This document shows, piece by piece, positions 10,490 through 23,640 of a stretch of DNA of 64,000 bases (within the stretch, counting starts at the first letter, position 1; each line of letters starts with the position of its first letter). Source of the stretch: Nephromyces sp. MM_2019 (lineage: Eukaryota > Apicomplexa > Aconoidasida > Nephromycida); contig JADHZB010002109.1 of NCBI GenBank assembly GCA_015657535.1, positions 19,697 to 83,696 on the forward strand, given 5' to 3'. Below the pieces are notes generated by a model. It was given only the letters and a program-made list of their open reading frames with translations, ran no database searches and was not told the DNA's origin. Both the position numbers and the translations under genes were made by a program.

Positions 10490-13398
10490 TTACCAAGACT
10501 TCTTATTGCTAGTAAAATTTTTGCTCAAATGGAGGATTTTTTCAGCTTCATTAAGCATTTGAAGCTTTTCCTGCTCGTAAATTTCTGGAGAAGCACCATC
10601 CTGGTATGCTGTCACTGTAGAATTTGGAAGGTTAAGCATAGTATTATTAACAGAAATCTGAACTGGCCGGTGATCCACATAATAATCGATGTTGCCATGG
10701 TCTGCTATCCAATCATATACAGCCTCGGCTTCTTTCGTTTTAATTATTTTTGGTTTTAAATGTTCAAAATTAGCAATGGGTATCTGAAATGTAAAGATAT
10801 CAAGTCTTCTTAGTATCTACAAAATATAATCAAAATAGAAAGTTCAATATGAATATATATTTACTTTTAGTTGTAGTTCAATCATTGTCCGTAATACTTC
10901 TGACTCGTCTATTTTAATTTTTTCCTTGTTTTTAATATGCTGAAAAGTAATAAAGTATCGTGCTTATAATGATGCTTTTAAAAATAGACAATTAGTCTAC
11001 TTCTATAGCGAATTCTAAGCTTAGCCCTTTTATGACTCCTTGAAGTGATCTTTCTTTCCAGTCTTCAAGTGATAGGCTTTCAATTTCATCATTCTCTTCA
11101 GAATCAGCTACTCTCTTTCGTCTAAGATACTCGTTCCACTGTTCTAAACATCTTTGTTCAATAATAAACTCTAATTTCAAAAATTTTCATTATTAAAACG
11201 TATTTAAAGTTTATTGATAGACTCTATTTAGCAATGTATTTACATAATTATACCTGGGATATCAACGTCGATATTTGTGTGAAGATAGTTTTCAATTGCG
11301 CCCCTTCGAGCTCTGTGGCACTTCTTTTCAATTTCTTTTGTGGCATAGTGCTCAATCTTAGATTTTACTTGGTCTTTTGTTAAGTTGCACAATTGCAGAA
11401 AAAATTTATCTGATGTTGAATTTTTACAATTATTTTTCGGTCTCATAATTATTTTTATTTAAAAGTAATTTAACCATCAAATTTTGGCCTTATTCTGTTT
11501 CTAATCAATAGGCACTTAGCCATTAATCTTAATTTCATTAGTTGTGGAGTTCCTAATTGTGGGTCCACCTTAAGGTTTGAAGTCGAGTTGGTGTGGTTTG
11601 TGATATTATGCCTCATATTAAATAAATTTTTTAACGTCTTGTTTTCTTCCACTGAAAAGTTCTCGGGTGCTAAGTTACTCTCCAAATTTGGTACTTCGAT
11701 AAGAATTATACGTGTTTCATTCTTATTGATGCCTAGTAATCCTTCACATAAACCTGGGGGGTTCCTGAAATTTTCTAGCTAGTTAAAACAGAATTCAAAT
11801 CTCTTGAGAAGTATCACTTACCAATTTTGTTCCATTATTATGGTAGCACATCCTTTGCTGAGTCCAGGATATTCACAGGATTGGGGTTTGTTACAATCCC
11901 TAGAAATATCTGTGATCTCAATTTTCACAGAATCGCCCCATTGAGCAGGAATTTGAGATTCTGAGTCACTTTCAGTTGAGTGTTTTGAGCTAGTTTATTA
12001 TAACAGCCTTATATCCATCAGAATTAGTTGAAATTTGCATGGTGAACTGTTCTTACCTTAATTCATCTAATGTTAAATTCCATAGTAAGTTTTCAGGATA
12101 GGGAGGTTTAGGGACCCTCAGCTAAAATAGTTGGAGCATTATATTCTTAATTATAAGTGGGTGATCTAAAAAGTATTAATCGTTATCTTACTGAAATGCC
12201 CTTGTAAGGTTTTTTGAAAGTTATGTTTGGTAAAAGATCAACTTCTAGATCAATCTTGAGAGAGGCTTTGGGGTGAAGACTCAACAATAGGCTTTCAATT
12301 GGCTAAGGATAGTTTCAGTATGAAAGGGTGACCAGTAGAATAAAAAGTTGGCTTATAGTAACTTACCTTAACGAGTCGTGGTTTACCAATTATTTTTAAT
12401 TCATGATTTTTATGTGCATCTAATAAGGCACCATTAAGCAAGGTTCCCAAAACATTCAGTTTTACATTGTCTAGTGGAGGGAACTTTTTATCACTCGTGT
12501 ATTTGTGTATATTGATTAGTGCCCCTTTGGTAAGTTTCAATGCTCCAGAAAAAGTTGACCAGCACTAAGGTCCAAAGATTCGAAATGTAATTAATTTCAT
12601 AAGCTATAGATGTTATTTACTATAGTTCATATATGCTTCATAGAAGGTAAGTAATTCTAATTTCCTAAACTATTGTAATTTATAATTTTTCAACCTAAAG
12701 AAATTGTACCAATCTAACCTTTTCTACTTCATTCTTATCGAATCTTAGTGTTATTAATGCGGTTGATTCTCTCAAATTGAGGATTTTCAACGAGTAAATT
12801 GGTGGGGAAAATGAGTCGCTTCCAATAGAGTTGGCTTCTGCCTGGAAATTTAACTTTATACTTTTAGCTACAAAATATTTAAGTATTTATCATAAAAACT
12901 TCATAAGAAATTAGTTTCCAGCATTTCACGTGTAAACATTGTCTTTTGATATTGGCCCATCGGACTTACATTATTCAGTTTCAATATGGAGCTTCTTATT
13001 TTATACACATCTTTGTTAAAATATTTTCGAAATCTATAAATAAAGAGGTTATATTACAAGGCTCATAAATATTAAAACTAAAAGTCACCTGGGACAATAA
13101 AATTGAAATCCAGTCCCTTTAATGTTATAGTGATTGTTTAGATGTGATGCTCTGATATCACTGGACTCATAGCAAATGTCTAATTATAAAAATTGGATGG
13201 TTCAATATTTATAATTAGTTTCGAAAATGGGATGTAATTATTATTTCCCTTATAATTAAATGAAATAAATGCAATACTATGAGTTGATCCCATTCCCACA
13301 TAATCTTATCAAAACTAACCGAGATTTCCTTCTATGAGCAAATAAAGATGGGATATTATTTGATAAAGTAATAATATTATACACGTATTCCTTTTCAT
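10490..13398 (-). CDS. tig: Trigger factor-like chaperone with apicoplast-type leader
   Basis: Thirteen exons: 13398-13320, 13179-13089, 13033-12970, 12841-12719, 12564-12367, 12302-12192, 12121-12057, 11989-11822, 11764-11475, 11441-11254, 11170-11001, 10939-10865, 10816-10490; about 650 aa. The start gives a signal peptide (MKRNTCIILLLYQIISHLYL), then a basic, Ser/Asn-rich region to about residue 80. The body follows trigger factor: an N-terminal domain with FDKNEVEKCW, LLDAHKNHELKIIGKP, LKIDLEVDLLPNITF and YKGISLRVPKP (compare 'E.lP...l.dYkGl.v..P'); an FKBP-like middle domain with QWGDSVKIEITDI and NPPGLCEGLLGINKNE (compare 'ipGFe.ql.Gmk.ge'); and a helical C-domain with a diPe-like DVDIP..FIIEQ. 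Trigger factor assists folding of new or imported proteins in bacteria and plastids. No single exon is diagnostic; the call rests on the order of segments. My exon lengths sum to one base short of a multiple of three, so one boundary is off by a base. Confidence 0.68.
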
Positions 13399-14141
13399 TA
13401 TTTTAAAGTCTGATTTAAAATCGCATTTATCAAGGCTTTTGATGTAATGGATAAGATTATAGGGTACAATATGCTTACTCCAGTTAGTAGCTCACTTCTG
13501 AAAATTAACATTCTGATATTTGTTATGAGTATCAAATTATTTGATAACTTATTTTCAAATTATCTTATAACCTACTATTGAAAATTCAAAAATAGTGATT
13601 TTTAGTAAATTAAGCTGCTATCAAGATCATTGTAACAGTAAATAAAGCTTTGTACATATTAAATAACAAATCAAATTTTAAAATTTTTCCTATCTCTTTT
13701 TTAAAAAGAAATTTCAAAAGAGTGGATAATATATGATGTATGATGATTAACCATGATTCTACTTGATTGTACCAAGTTTTAGTGTGCTAGGTTGATTGTT
13801 AGTATAATTTGTAATAAGTTCAGAATAGGAGGTTCAATTTTGTAAATAATGTGCTTGTAACTACACTTATATCTGAGAAAAGAGGAGCTTCTAATAAGTT
13901 TTTCTTATCATAATTATAATTATAAGAGTATCGGAAAATAAAATACTTTGGTTATCTCTAGCATAGAGATGAATTGAAACAATTTCGAAATATATTGATA
14001 ATTTGTTTCCGGAGTCTGACTTATCAATAGACAAATGAAAGCATTAGGTAAAATAATATTATAAAAGAGCCTAATAATCTAAATATATTGTAGAGTACAT
14101 AAAAGTTTTTCTGATAGCCATAATCCTTATAGCTTCAAAAT
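13399..14141. other. Divergent promoter region
   Basis: 743 bp of AT-rich DNA between the starts of the trigger-factor-like gene (-) and the next plus-strand gene. No motif was recognised. Confidence 0.45.
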
Positions 14142-15431
14142 ATGGCTACGCAGATGTTGGGAAAAGTAAAATTCAATTATTAGTAAATAAGAACTTTCAA
14201 ATATATTGGAAAAGTTGTAGAGGAAGAATCATTAGAAAAATTAATGAAAACTGGAATAAAATCTCAAAATAAAATGTTAGAAAGTCTTGGAACCCAAATA
14301 ACAAGGTTCTTAGTCATTTGAAACTTGTCAAAATTTTGGTTAAATATGATGTTTTAAGCTTGAATAAAGTTCTCGAGCAAGCAACGGAACAGAAGAAAGA
14401 GCAGCAACAAAAAGCTTCGGGAGAATTAGATCCAAGCGCAATTCACCTTATGATTAGTAAAAGCCTGTTAAATTTCGATATTGCACTACAATTCTTTTGT
14501 TTTTATTTTTTTTAGAGTATCCTGGTATGGAAAGCAAGGATAAAAGTGAGTCAGTAAAAGAAAAGCCAAAAGGTAATTTTGTTTCTTGAGTTTATTAAAC
14601 ACTTTTATAAAAAATTATGACCTATGCGATCTAGAGATGGAGCCAAAGGCCCTGATTAAAGAGATTAAAACACCTCTTGTAATTCTCACTCAAAGAGTAT
14701 GTATATTCTACAATATCTCAATAAAGTTTTATAAGTCTAACAAAGACAGATTATAATGGAATTATAGGTAATATGGCTATTTTTAAGGTTTTATAGAGGA
14801 ACAAATTTAACGGGGTTTACGATATTGCGATAAAGATAAGCTTATAGATGAGATGGAAGAGGATGGAACAGAGGGTAATAAAAACAAGGCTCTAGGGAAA
14901 AATTATGAATTTATAAAACTAATCTTTAGCTAACAAGGTGTTGGGGCATGAGCAAGCAGTCATATCTAACCCTGAGGAGAGGATCAAAATTCTTTTTGAG
15001 GTAAATAATGGGAGACTGAAAGCTTAAATTTATTGTAATTTCCAGAGGCTTAAAGATGCTGAAGCTCAAGCAGCATTTTATAGATCTGATGAAAATGAAA
15101 TGAAATACGTATATAAATAAGATCTACTAAATAAATAAAGTAAAGCCTTGTTTCAAATTTCTTCAGGTAGGCAGAAAGGAGAAAAATAATGTTCTTGGTA
15201 AGATTATTATTTTATGTTTTATAAAAATTACCAACTATTTGTATAGGTCGCATCAAATCGAAGTGGCATGTGAGTAACTTAGTTTATAAATTTTGGGGAA
15301 TTGTAATAAAAATATATCTAGGATTTTCGTCATTGACATTCTTAAAATTTGAAATTCATTGTATTTATGAAATTGATTTAAGCTCAATATTTAAATCAAT
15401 TTTAAACTTGATAACATTTACAAATCAATAA
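14142..15431 (+). CDS. Unrecognised charged, helical protein (exon model tentative)
   Basis: A chain of small exons on the plus strand reads in phase with good GT-AG signals for much of its length. ATG at 14142 gives MATQMLGK, then a segment with EESLEKLMKTGIKSQNKML, then LNKVLEQATEQKKEQQQKA, YPGMESKDKSESVKEKPK, EMEPKALIKEIKTPLVILTQ, DEMEEDGTE, ANKVLGHEQAVISNPEERIK, ERLKDAEAQAAFYRSDENEM, and VGRKEKNNVLGRIKSKWH. The composition is Lys/Glu-rich and predicted helical, without signal peptide or membrane segment. The exon near 14796-14870 can be read in two frames, so the middle is uncertain. The last 50 codons are hydrophobic and AT-driven and may be read-through of an intron. I do not recognise the family. 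Confidence 0.4.
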
Positions 15432-15855
15432 TAGAATATGATACTCTTTTTGAGCTTAATTACGAATTGCTAATGCAGCAATAAATGATGTCAATTTAAA
15501 ATTTGAAATAAAAAACAAAAGGAGTGCTTTGTTTTTAAATATAAGTTATGATGTACCTGTGTGTGACAAGTGAGGAAACTTGGCTTCCAAAATGAACGAA
15601 GAATATGGACGTTGGTTTTAAATGTAGTTAAGAGAAAGTTATGTTTCTTTTCAAGGTTTTAATTTAAAAATTCCAAGAGAATCTATGTGCGGAGTGCATT
15701 TCGATGTGATGTATTTTTATACACCTCACGTTATCATAGAGAGTATATAAAGGTAAGCAATGGTTATATTTAGTTGAAAGATTTCAGTTCAAAAATAAAT
15801 GGAATTCAAAATTTGAAGGTAGATATGAGGCTATTTCTAAATTTTAATAGGTGGA

Positions 15856-17058
<1,203 letters not shown>

Positions 17059-20000
17059 GATACGGTAAGAGAAGTCTGTAAAGTCAATATGTTAAATTTC
17101 TCCCTCTCCTTTTGGTTTAATCCAAGATATATCTAATATTTTCTATTTCCGCTTATTCCTAGCATTACTGCTTCGGAAAAATTTTATAATTTCTTTTCAC
17201 TGAATAACAAAAAATTCAAGTATCATCAATTAATCTAAATGTGTACTTAGGATGTAGTTGATTCTTGAAAAAAGTTTTATCTATGTGTATTGTCACAATC
17301 AACAGATAGAGGCAATTAAGCCATCATGTGGCTACCTGAGTTCCAACGATTGTATTTTTGAGAAGTTAAAAGAGTTTAAGTTGTGGCTAAGGTCAAATCA
17401 TACCTAAAAAAGGCTCGTAAAGAAAATTGATTTCGGTGTTATATAATAAATATATGTATTGCTTCCTTTGGATTCAAGGTGTAGTAATTTATTCTTTACA
17501 ATTATAATCAAGCGACCATATATTTGGCTATATTCTAATGCTAAGGAAATGTGTTTTTTGAGCTACCTAAATGACTGTTAATAGGTTTGGGCTTCAAAAG
17601 ATAAATGAGGGGATGATAACTAATTTTGGGGTAGTGTGGTGATCAAAGACGTGTGAATTAAAATTACAAGCTAAGTGTAGCTATCTATTATTGATAATAA
17701 ATATTTTAAAATATGGATAATTTTTATATTCAAAGTTGATCAGCAACACTTACGAGGAGGGAGTTGGAATAGTAGAAAATAGTAGTAAATAAAGCAACCA
17801 CAAAATATGTGTTGCCACCCAAAGGGTCGATACTTTTGCTTATTTGATCTTGGGTTGAATTATAATCTATTTCATCTAAATTTTTAAATTCGATAAGGGA
17901 AAACACGTTAAAGAGGCTATTGACTAGATTATTAGCTATAAATAAATCCTATTTCAACAAGTTCATTTTTTATAACTATGTTAAATGTGATAAACTTTTT
18001 ATTCCTTAAGGAAATATCTGAATGATGGTGTATGATATTATAGTGCAGACAAACGTGCCCATAAAAAATTATCTGTACTAAGAGTGATAAATAAAGTCAA
18101 TACACGTTTTCCTATATCTTTTGACACAAACAAAACAAACTAAATTAAATGACTGAGGCATGTGTAATTTTTACTTAGGTTTTGGGGGACATAACAACTT
18201 GCTAGGTTCTATACTATTTATGCAATCAAGCCAGTTTAATTTATATATAAGGCTAATCTAAAACTTACAAGAAACGCTGACACTTATATTTTTGGAAAAT
18301 AGAGTTTCGATCAAATCGATGTGATGTAACAGCAAAAATAATAATTCAGCTAAAATTTTTGTGCCAAGGGCTTTTATTTTATTTTTTTTATGAGCCAGCC
18401 ATGTCAAGTGATTAGCATTTATTTTGAGTTTCAATTGATATAAATAAAGGATCTGATTAATACAAATGTTTATAAAGATTAGTAATTTGAACGAATATGG
18501 TGTCAGATAAATTAAGGGTTTTTCGCCTAATTTAATTACTAAAATTAATTTTTGTTTTTGAAAGTGTTTATCTCAGTAGTGGAAGCCACTTTAAAAGCTT
18601 GAAAGGAAAATATAAAATTTAATAACTTTACGAATTATCTTTATTTAAAAACAAGTGTATTGAGATTCATCACATAATTTTTTAAATGATAAAGTAAATA
18701 AATATGTGTGGAAATAATGCTTCTGGCAAGTGTCTATTAACATAATCAACCATTTATATTTCACTATGTAAAGAAATTTGGTTAGAACTTGATATGCATT
18801 TTATTTTCCAAGTTTTATAGTAATCAACTTGAATGATTTATCACTAGCTTCTTATTAGGCATGGGAAATTTTTAGCAACAATCAGATGCACTTTTTTACG
18901 AACTGGTGCAAAATATTAAATAAAGCTTATTTTCAGTAGCTAAGTATGTTGGATTTATGTGCTCCATAACACTTTTAAAATAACAGTCATACTAAAAATT
19001 ATAAAACAGTTAAACTTGTTTTACTTTTTGTTTTTTTTATTATAAAAACACAATAAAAAGTGAATTTAAATTAAAGTCATTGAAGGAAGTCGCAAGTATT
19101 AACAACTTTGAAGCTTCCTAAAATGGTTTCAACTTTGATTGTACAGTCGAGTTTTATGTTTATGTAGTTAACCTACCTACCTTTTGTCTATCAACAAAAT
19201 TAATAATTTTTCAATTTTTCAATTTTTGGGTTATTAGGCCACAGTTTTGAAAAAATGTTTGATTAGATGTTTTCAATATGCTACCAAATGACTTATTTTA
19301 TTGAAACCAAATTTACACTCAAGTAGTAGTAAGATATTAGCTAAAAATGTTCATACTATGTAAAAGTAAAAAATATTGTCGGTAAAATTTATCGAAGCAC
19401 CTGTTTAAAGGATACTTTCCAAGTTAGCATTTGTAACAAAAGGGCTAAATAAAATAATTTTTATTGCAAAATATTAAATCAGTAAGGTGGAGTTAATTCT
19501 TTTATGTGTTGGAGGATCGAAAATTTTTAAAATTATAAATTGAAACTCACAATTTAGAAACATTTTAAAAACTTACATTTGACCAAGTTTCATAAGGTTT
19601 AGATATAAGATGTAGACATTACAATAACTCAAGATAAAGCTATTATAAAATTGCGTTTTAAGACTTGATGAAATTTGAATATGTTGGTATCCATTCAGGC
19701 TTTAGAATATAGAATTCAAATCCTCTCCTTTACTTATAGATCATGGAAGTGTTAACAAATCTCAGTAACACCCTTTTGAACATTTTAGGCAGAATCTTTT
19801 CTAGCCTGTTAATCAAAGCGAACAAAAATTAGAAAGATTCATGAGATCAATAAACAGTTTCAATAAAAAAATACACACAGTTTCCAAATCTGCCCTAAAA
19901 TTTAATTACAAAGCAATTAAACAGCTAATAACCTCCTTTTAGATAATAGATATCGACACCCTTAATTATACAATACTTACAATTGTATAAAGTAATCACA

Positions 20001-20178
20001 AGTCAAGTTCATCCATTTTAAAAATATAATACAACATTTTCAAAATAAACTCAAGCATTAGGTATCAATTTTTAAGCAAAAGCCTTAAAGTTAACAGAGT
20101 ATACCTTTTCCATCATTATTTTTTGTTTCCCTTCCTCTATAAATTCTTAAATATAACCAATGTACCCGAATCCTAAAG
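17059..20178. other. Gene-free stretch, about 3.1 kb
   Basis: AT-rich DNA between the divergent PP1 and KIN17 genes. No exon chain, tRNA, rRNA or repeat array was found on either strand. It is long for a divergent promoter and could hide a non-coding RNA I cannot detect by eye. Confidence 0.45.
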
Positions 20179-22519
20179 ATGGGAAGAGCAGAAGTTGGGA
20201 CACCAAAATGGTTAGCAAACAAGATGAAAGCCAAAGGCCTTCAAAAGCTGCGTTGGTATTGCCAAATGTGTGAAAAACAGTGTCGTGATGAAAATGGATT
20301 CAAAGTAAACCCTAGCTTTTAGTGAGAGTAATTAGTCAAACATTTTCCTCCAAAAATCGAAACATCGATTTTGTTATTAATATTTCTCAAACTCAGCTGT
20401 AATAGTTTCACATTAAGACATTACAAGTATTATGATGCTCAATATTTGATCCCAGTTTATAAATTTCTACAATTTCTCTAACTTACACTTCAATAAAGAT
20501 TCAAACATCATTTTATACTAACTATAAACACCTTTTTTGAACCCCATTAATCACACGTATTTATTGCAATTTTTTCAACTAATCTTTTCTTATATATTAA
20601 TTCATTAAGTTACAAATGTAAAAATTATATATCAAAATCGCCACTAATAAGTAATTTTAACTAGTTAGCATAACATTAATTACAACGATGTTTATATTAA
20701 AGTGTCATAGGATGTCTGAAAGCCATCAAAGGCAAATGCAAGTTTTCTCACAACATCCCGATCGTTTTATGGATGATTTTTCACGAGAGTTTGAGAGCTC
20801 ATTCATGAAGCTAATGAAGACTAGGTTAGGAAAATAACTAAATATTTCACTTTTATAGCTATATATTCTCACAATTCTTGGCCCTTTGGACACATGTTCA
20901 GATACTGTAGAACAAGAATTTTGGCAAATACAGTATATACAGAAATGATTGCACACAGGGAGCACATTCACATGAATAGCACTATTTGGGTTACATTATC
21001 GGAATTTGTCCAGGTAATTTTTAAACTTATTCTAGTGTCTGAATATTTAAATTTCATTAGCCATTATTTACTTAGTACCTGGGCCAATCTGGAAAATGCC
21101 AAATTGATCTAACTCCAAAAGGATGGTATCTTGAATACATAGATAGAGAAAAGCTTGAAAGAGAGGTTAATTCCCTCAACAAAATTCCATAAACTTAATT
21201 TTAAAATGATCATTATACAATTAATTAGAAACAAGAAAGAAACAAATTAAAGAATGAGCGTTCTATAGAAGAAATGAACGAGCGTAGGATAAATGCATTG
21301 ATCGAAAAAGCGAAGGAAGCAGGATCCTATGAAAAACCTGTAAATATATATTTTATTTGTCGTGATTGTTTTACACATACATATACATAATTATGTTTAG
21401 GATTCCACCAAATTTGAGCGACTTAATGATACAAAGGTCACACTTAAGAACTTCCAAATGAAACCAGAGCTAGAAAATACCTCTGGCCCTCAAAAAAAAA
21501 ACATATTCCTCGAGTTTATTAAAAATACAAAAAAATCCGAAAACAAAGATACACCTGAACAGAAAGATATACCACCCGATCGAAAAAGAAAAGTAAGTCA
21601 ATGTTATTAAAATTCCTAAAAACTATTTTCATATCTTTTTTGGTCACTTGACCCAAGATTTCTGCAATAGATCAAATCATTTTACAAAATGAAGAGAGGA
21701 AAAAGATCTTTAATGACCCAAAAGATAAAGGAGTGAAATCAAAATATCCTGAGCAACCTGAATCTAATGAAATAGGTGCTGAATCAATCGCCAAAAAGAG
21801 TGAATGGTAAATTGAGCGTTTTCCAAGATCTGATAAACTACGTTTTTCTTGATTATTACTATTAAGCTTAATGTTGACATTTATTCTATTTGATCAGTTG
21901 GCTGAGCCCTGGCCTTATTATAAAGATTATTGATAAAAAAGACAAAGAATACTACAAGTCTAAAGCTGAAATCATTGATGTATTCCAATCAAAGTAAGTT
22001 AGTTAATTTTTTTTTAATCATCAATACCAACATTTTTTTCCCAGAAACCAAGCTAGAGTGAAGTTACTCAACGACAGTAGTGAACTTTTAATAGATCAAG
22101 ATTCCATTGAAACTGTTATACCCGTATGAATAACTATTTCGTGTATTCAACAGTTTTATTAACACTTTTACATATATTTGTTCTGAAATAGAGTATAGGG
22201 GGGGCTGTTAGGGTTGTTTTAGGAAAACTTAAAGGCCTTGAGGGAATATTGCATCAAGTAATTTTATTAATTAGATATCTACATCACTCAACAACAATAT
22301 GCTTAAAATTTGTTAATTTCTCACAGGTTGACCATGACACATTACTTGCCAAAATCAAAGTATACGATTTTGATGGTATATGCACACTAGTTATTTTTCA
22401 GTTAATCATCCAATAACTTATCAGACTTCCTTAAATATTGTAATTTTTTCTTAGAAAATCCCGAAAAGATTGTTAATGATCTACAACTCGAAGAAATTTG
22501 CAAATTTTCAAAACCTTGA
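20179..22519 (+). CDS. KIN17: KIN17 DNA/RNA-binding protein
   Basis: Twelve exons: 20179-20304, 20703-20824, 20911-21013, 21076-21165, 21229-21339, 21401-21592, 21658-21806, 21898-21993, 22045-22123, 22192-22257, 22327-22375, 22455-22519. The start is typical (MGRAEVGTPKWLANKMKAKG). A C2H2-type finger uses C28, C31, H44 and H50 (WYCQMC...CHRMSESH). The winged-helix domain follows: DDFSREFESSFMKLMK, AHREHIHMNSTIWVTLSEF, TPKGWYLEYIDR. The C-terminal half has the KIN17 SH3/KOW tandem (GLIIKIIDKK, VKLLNDSSELLID, GGAVRVVLGKLKGLEGIL). KIN17 is a conserved nuclear factor tied to DNA replication and repair and to the spliceosome. The tail ends at CKFSKP, close to the human end. Identification is secure. 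Confidence 0.95.
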
Positions 22520-22947
22520 AAAGATTATTAATTAATTTGTTTTAACTAATTTATTCCTCATCTACAATTTTTAACTCCAAAATTCTTGTTAACAAAACCT
22601 AACTGAATGGTTTTCTAAACTTAACAAGAGTAACAAATTTAATTCTAACTTGATTAATCAAAATTATATATATATATATATATCACGAAACAATGTCGAG
22701 AGGAGAGAGGCCAATCGTTTTTATTATAAAAAGGATGGCGAATATCTATCAATTAATTTAGCAAAAGATTTATCAGATGATCTTCATAGTTATGTGAAGA
22801 ACAACCTGCGAAATTCTTGCAATTTATGATGAAATTTATATACGATTATGTATATGTATTGCATATCTATTGTATCTAAGTTTAAATAGTTTTGTGTTAA
22901 GGATAGAAGTTTTTAAAAGTTGTTTCTAAAGTAAGATAGAAGTGGTT
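22520..22947. other. Convergent spacer with a TA microsatellite
   Basis: 428 bp between the ends of KIN17 (+) and the eL33 gene (-). It includes a (TA)n run of about 18 bp near 22666-22683. A short ATG frame near 22693 is not conserved-looking and is not called. Confidence 0.5.
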
Positions 22948-23640
22948 TTAAATATTGCTAGGGTAAAGAAACACTCTGCATGGTGCTCCGAAAGACATGG
23001 GTGGTAAATTACTAGTGAATTTGGCCCTAACAACACCGCTGTTACCATGTGATTTTCGTACTCGTCCCCAGATGACCTAGAAAATAGTAAATACTCAAAT
23101 GAATGCTTGACAAGTGTTTATTGCAAAAATAAATCGCAATTAAAAAAGACTTAAATAAAATTGAGTGAATATAAAAAGTATTAAATCAGAATAAATTCAT
23201 CGCCATTTTAATAGTACGTTGGCTGATCCTGTCTTATGACAAATTTTTTATTCATCATGGGTTAGGTTTAAATCTTGGATATATAAAGGTATGTTAATTT
23301 CTTACTCTAAATCTTTTTTCTTTAGAAGATCTTTTTGCCTTGAATATGTAGGCTACACGTTTTCCCATGTAGAATTGAGTGTCTTCTTTAGTTTTGACAC
23401 CTTCAATTTGAAGAAGGGAGCATGAGGGATATTGGTTAGCTCGAGATCTGTAAGAAGAGAACAGATATATGAAAATACCAAGTTAAAGTCAAATATCAAA
23501 TAGCTAAAGCTATACACTACGATATTATGCTTATCATTACATAATGGAAGAGAAGAATGAGTGTTTTCAAATCCTTCTTACCGCTTGTAGCCGAGGATAA
23601 CTCCTTTGCAAAAGAGCCTAGGTTTATTATAAGTATTCAT
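22948..23640 (-). CDS. RPL35A: 60S ribosomal protein eL33 (L35A)
   Basis: Three exons: 23640-23582, 23447-23306, 23076-22948; 330 bp, 109 aa, the usual length. The family is clear: [37 protein letters not shown], then [39 protein letters not shown], ending in I. It is a component of the large cytosolic ribosomal subunit. No leader is present, so it is the cytosolic rather than an organellar protein. It lies convergent to KIN17. Confidence 0.97.

Noticed and set aside
10490..13398. First thought the Cys-containing secreted protein was a surface antigen or HAP2-type fusogen
   Set aside because: No C-terminal membrane helix and no HAP2 motif; the segment order matches trigger factor better.
22693..22757. 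Short ATG frame after KIN17 (MSRGERP...)
   Set aside because: It stops after about 20 codons, has no splice continuation and lies in the convergent spacer.
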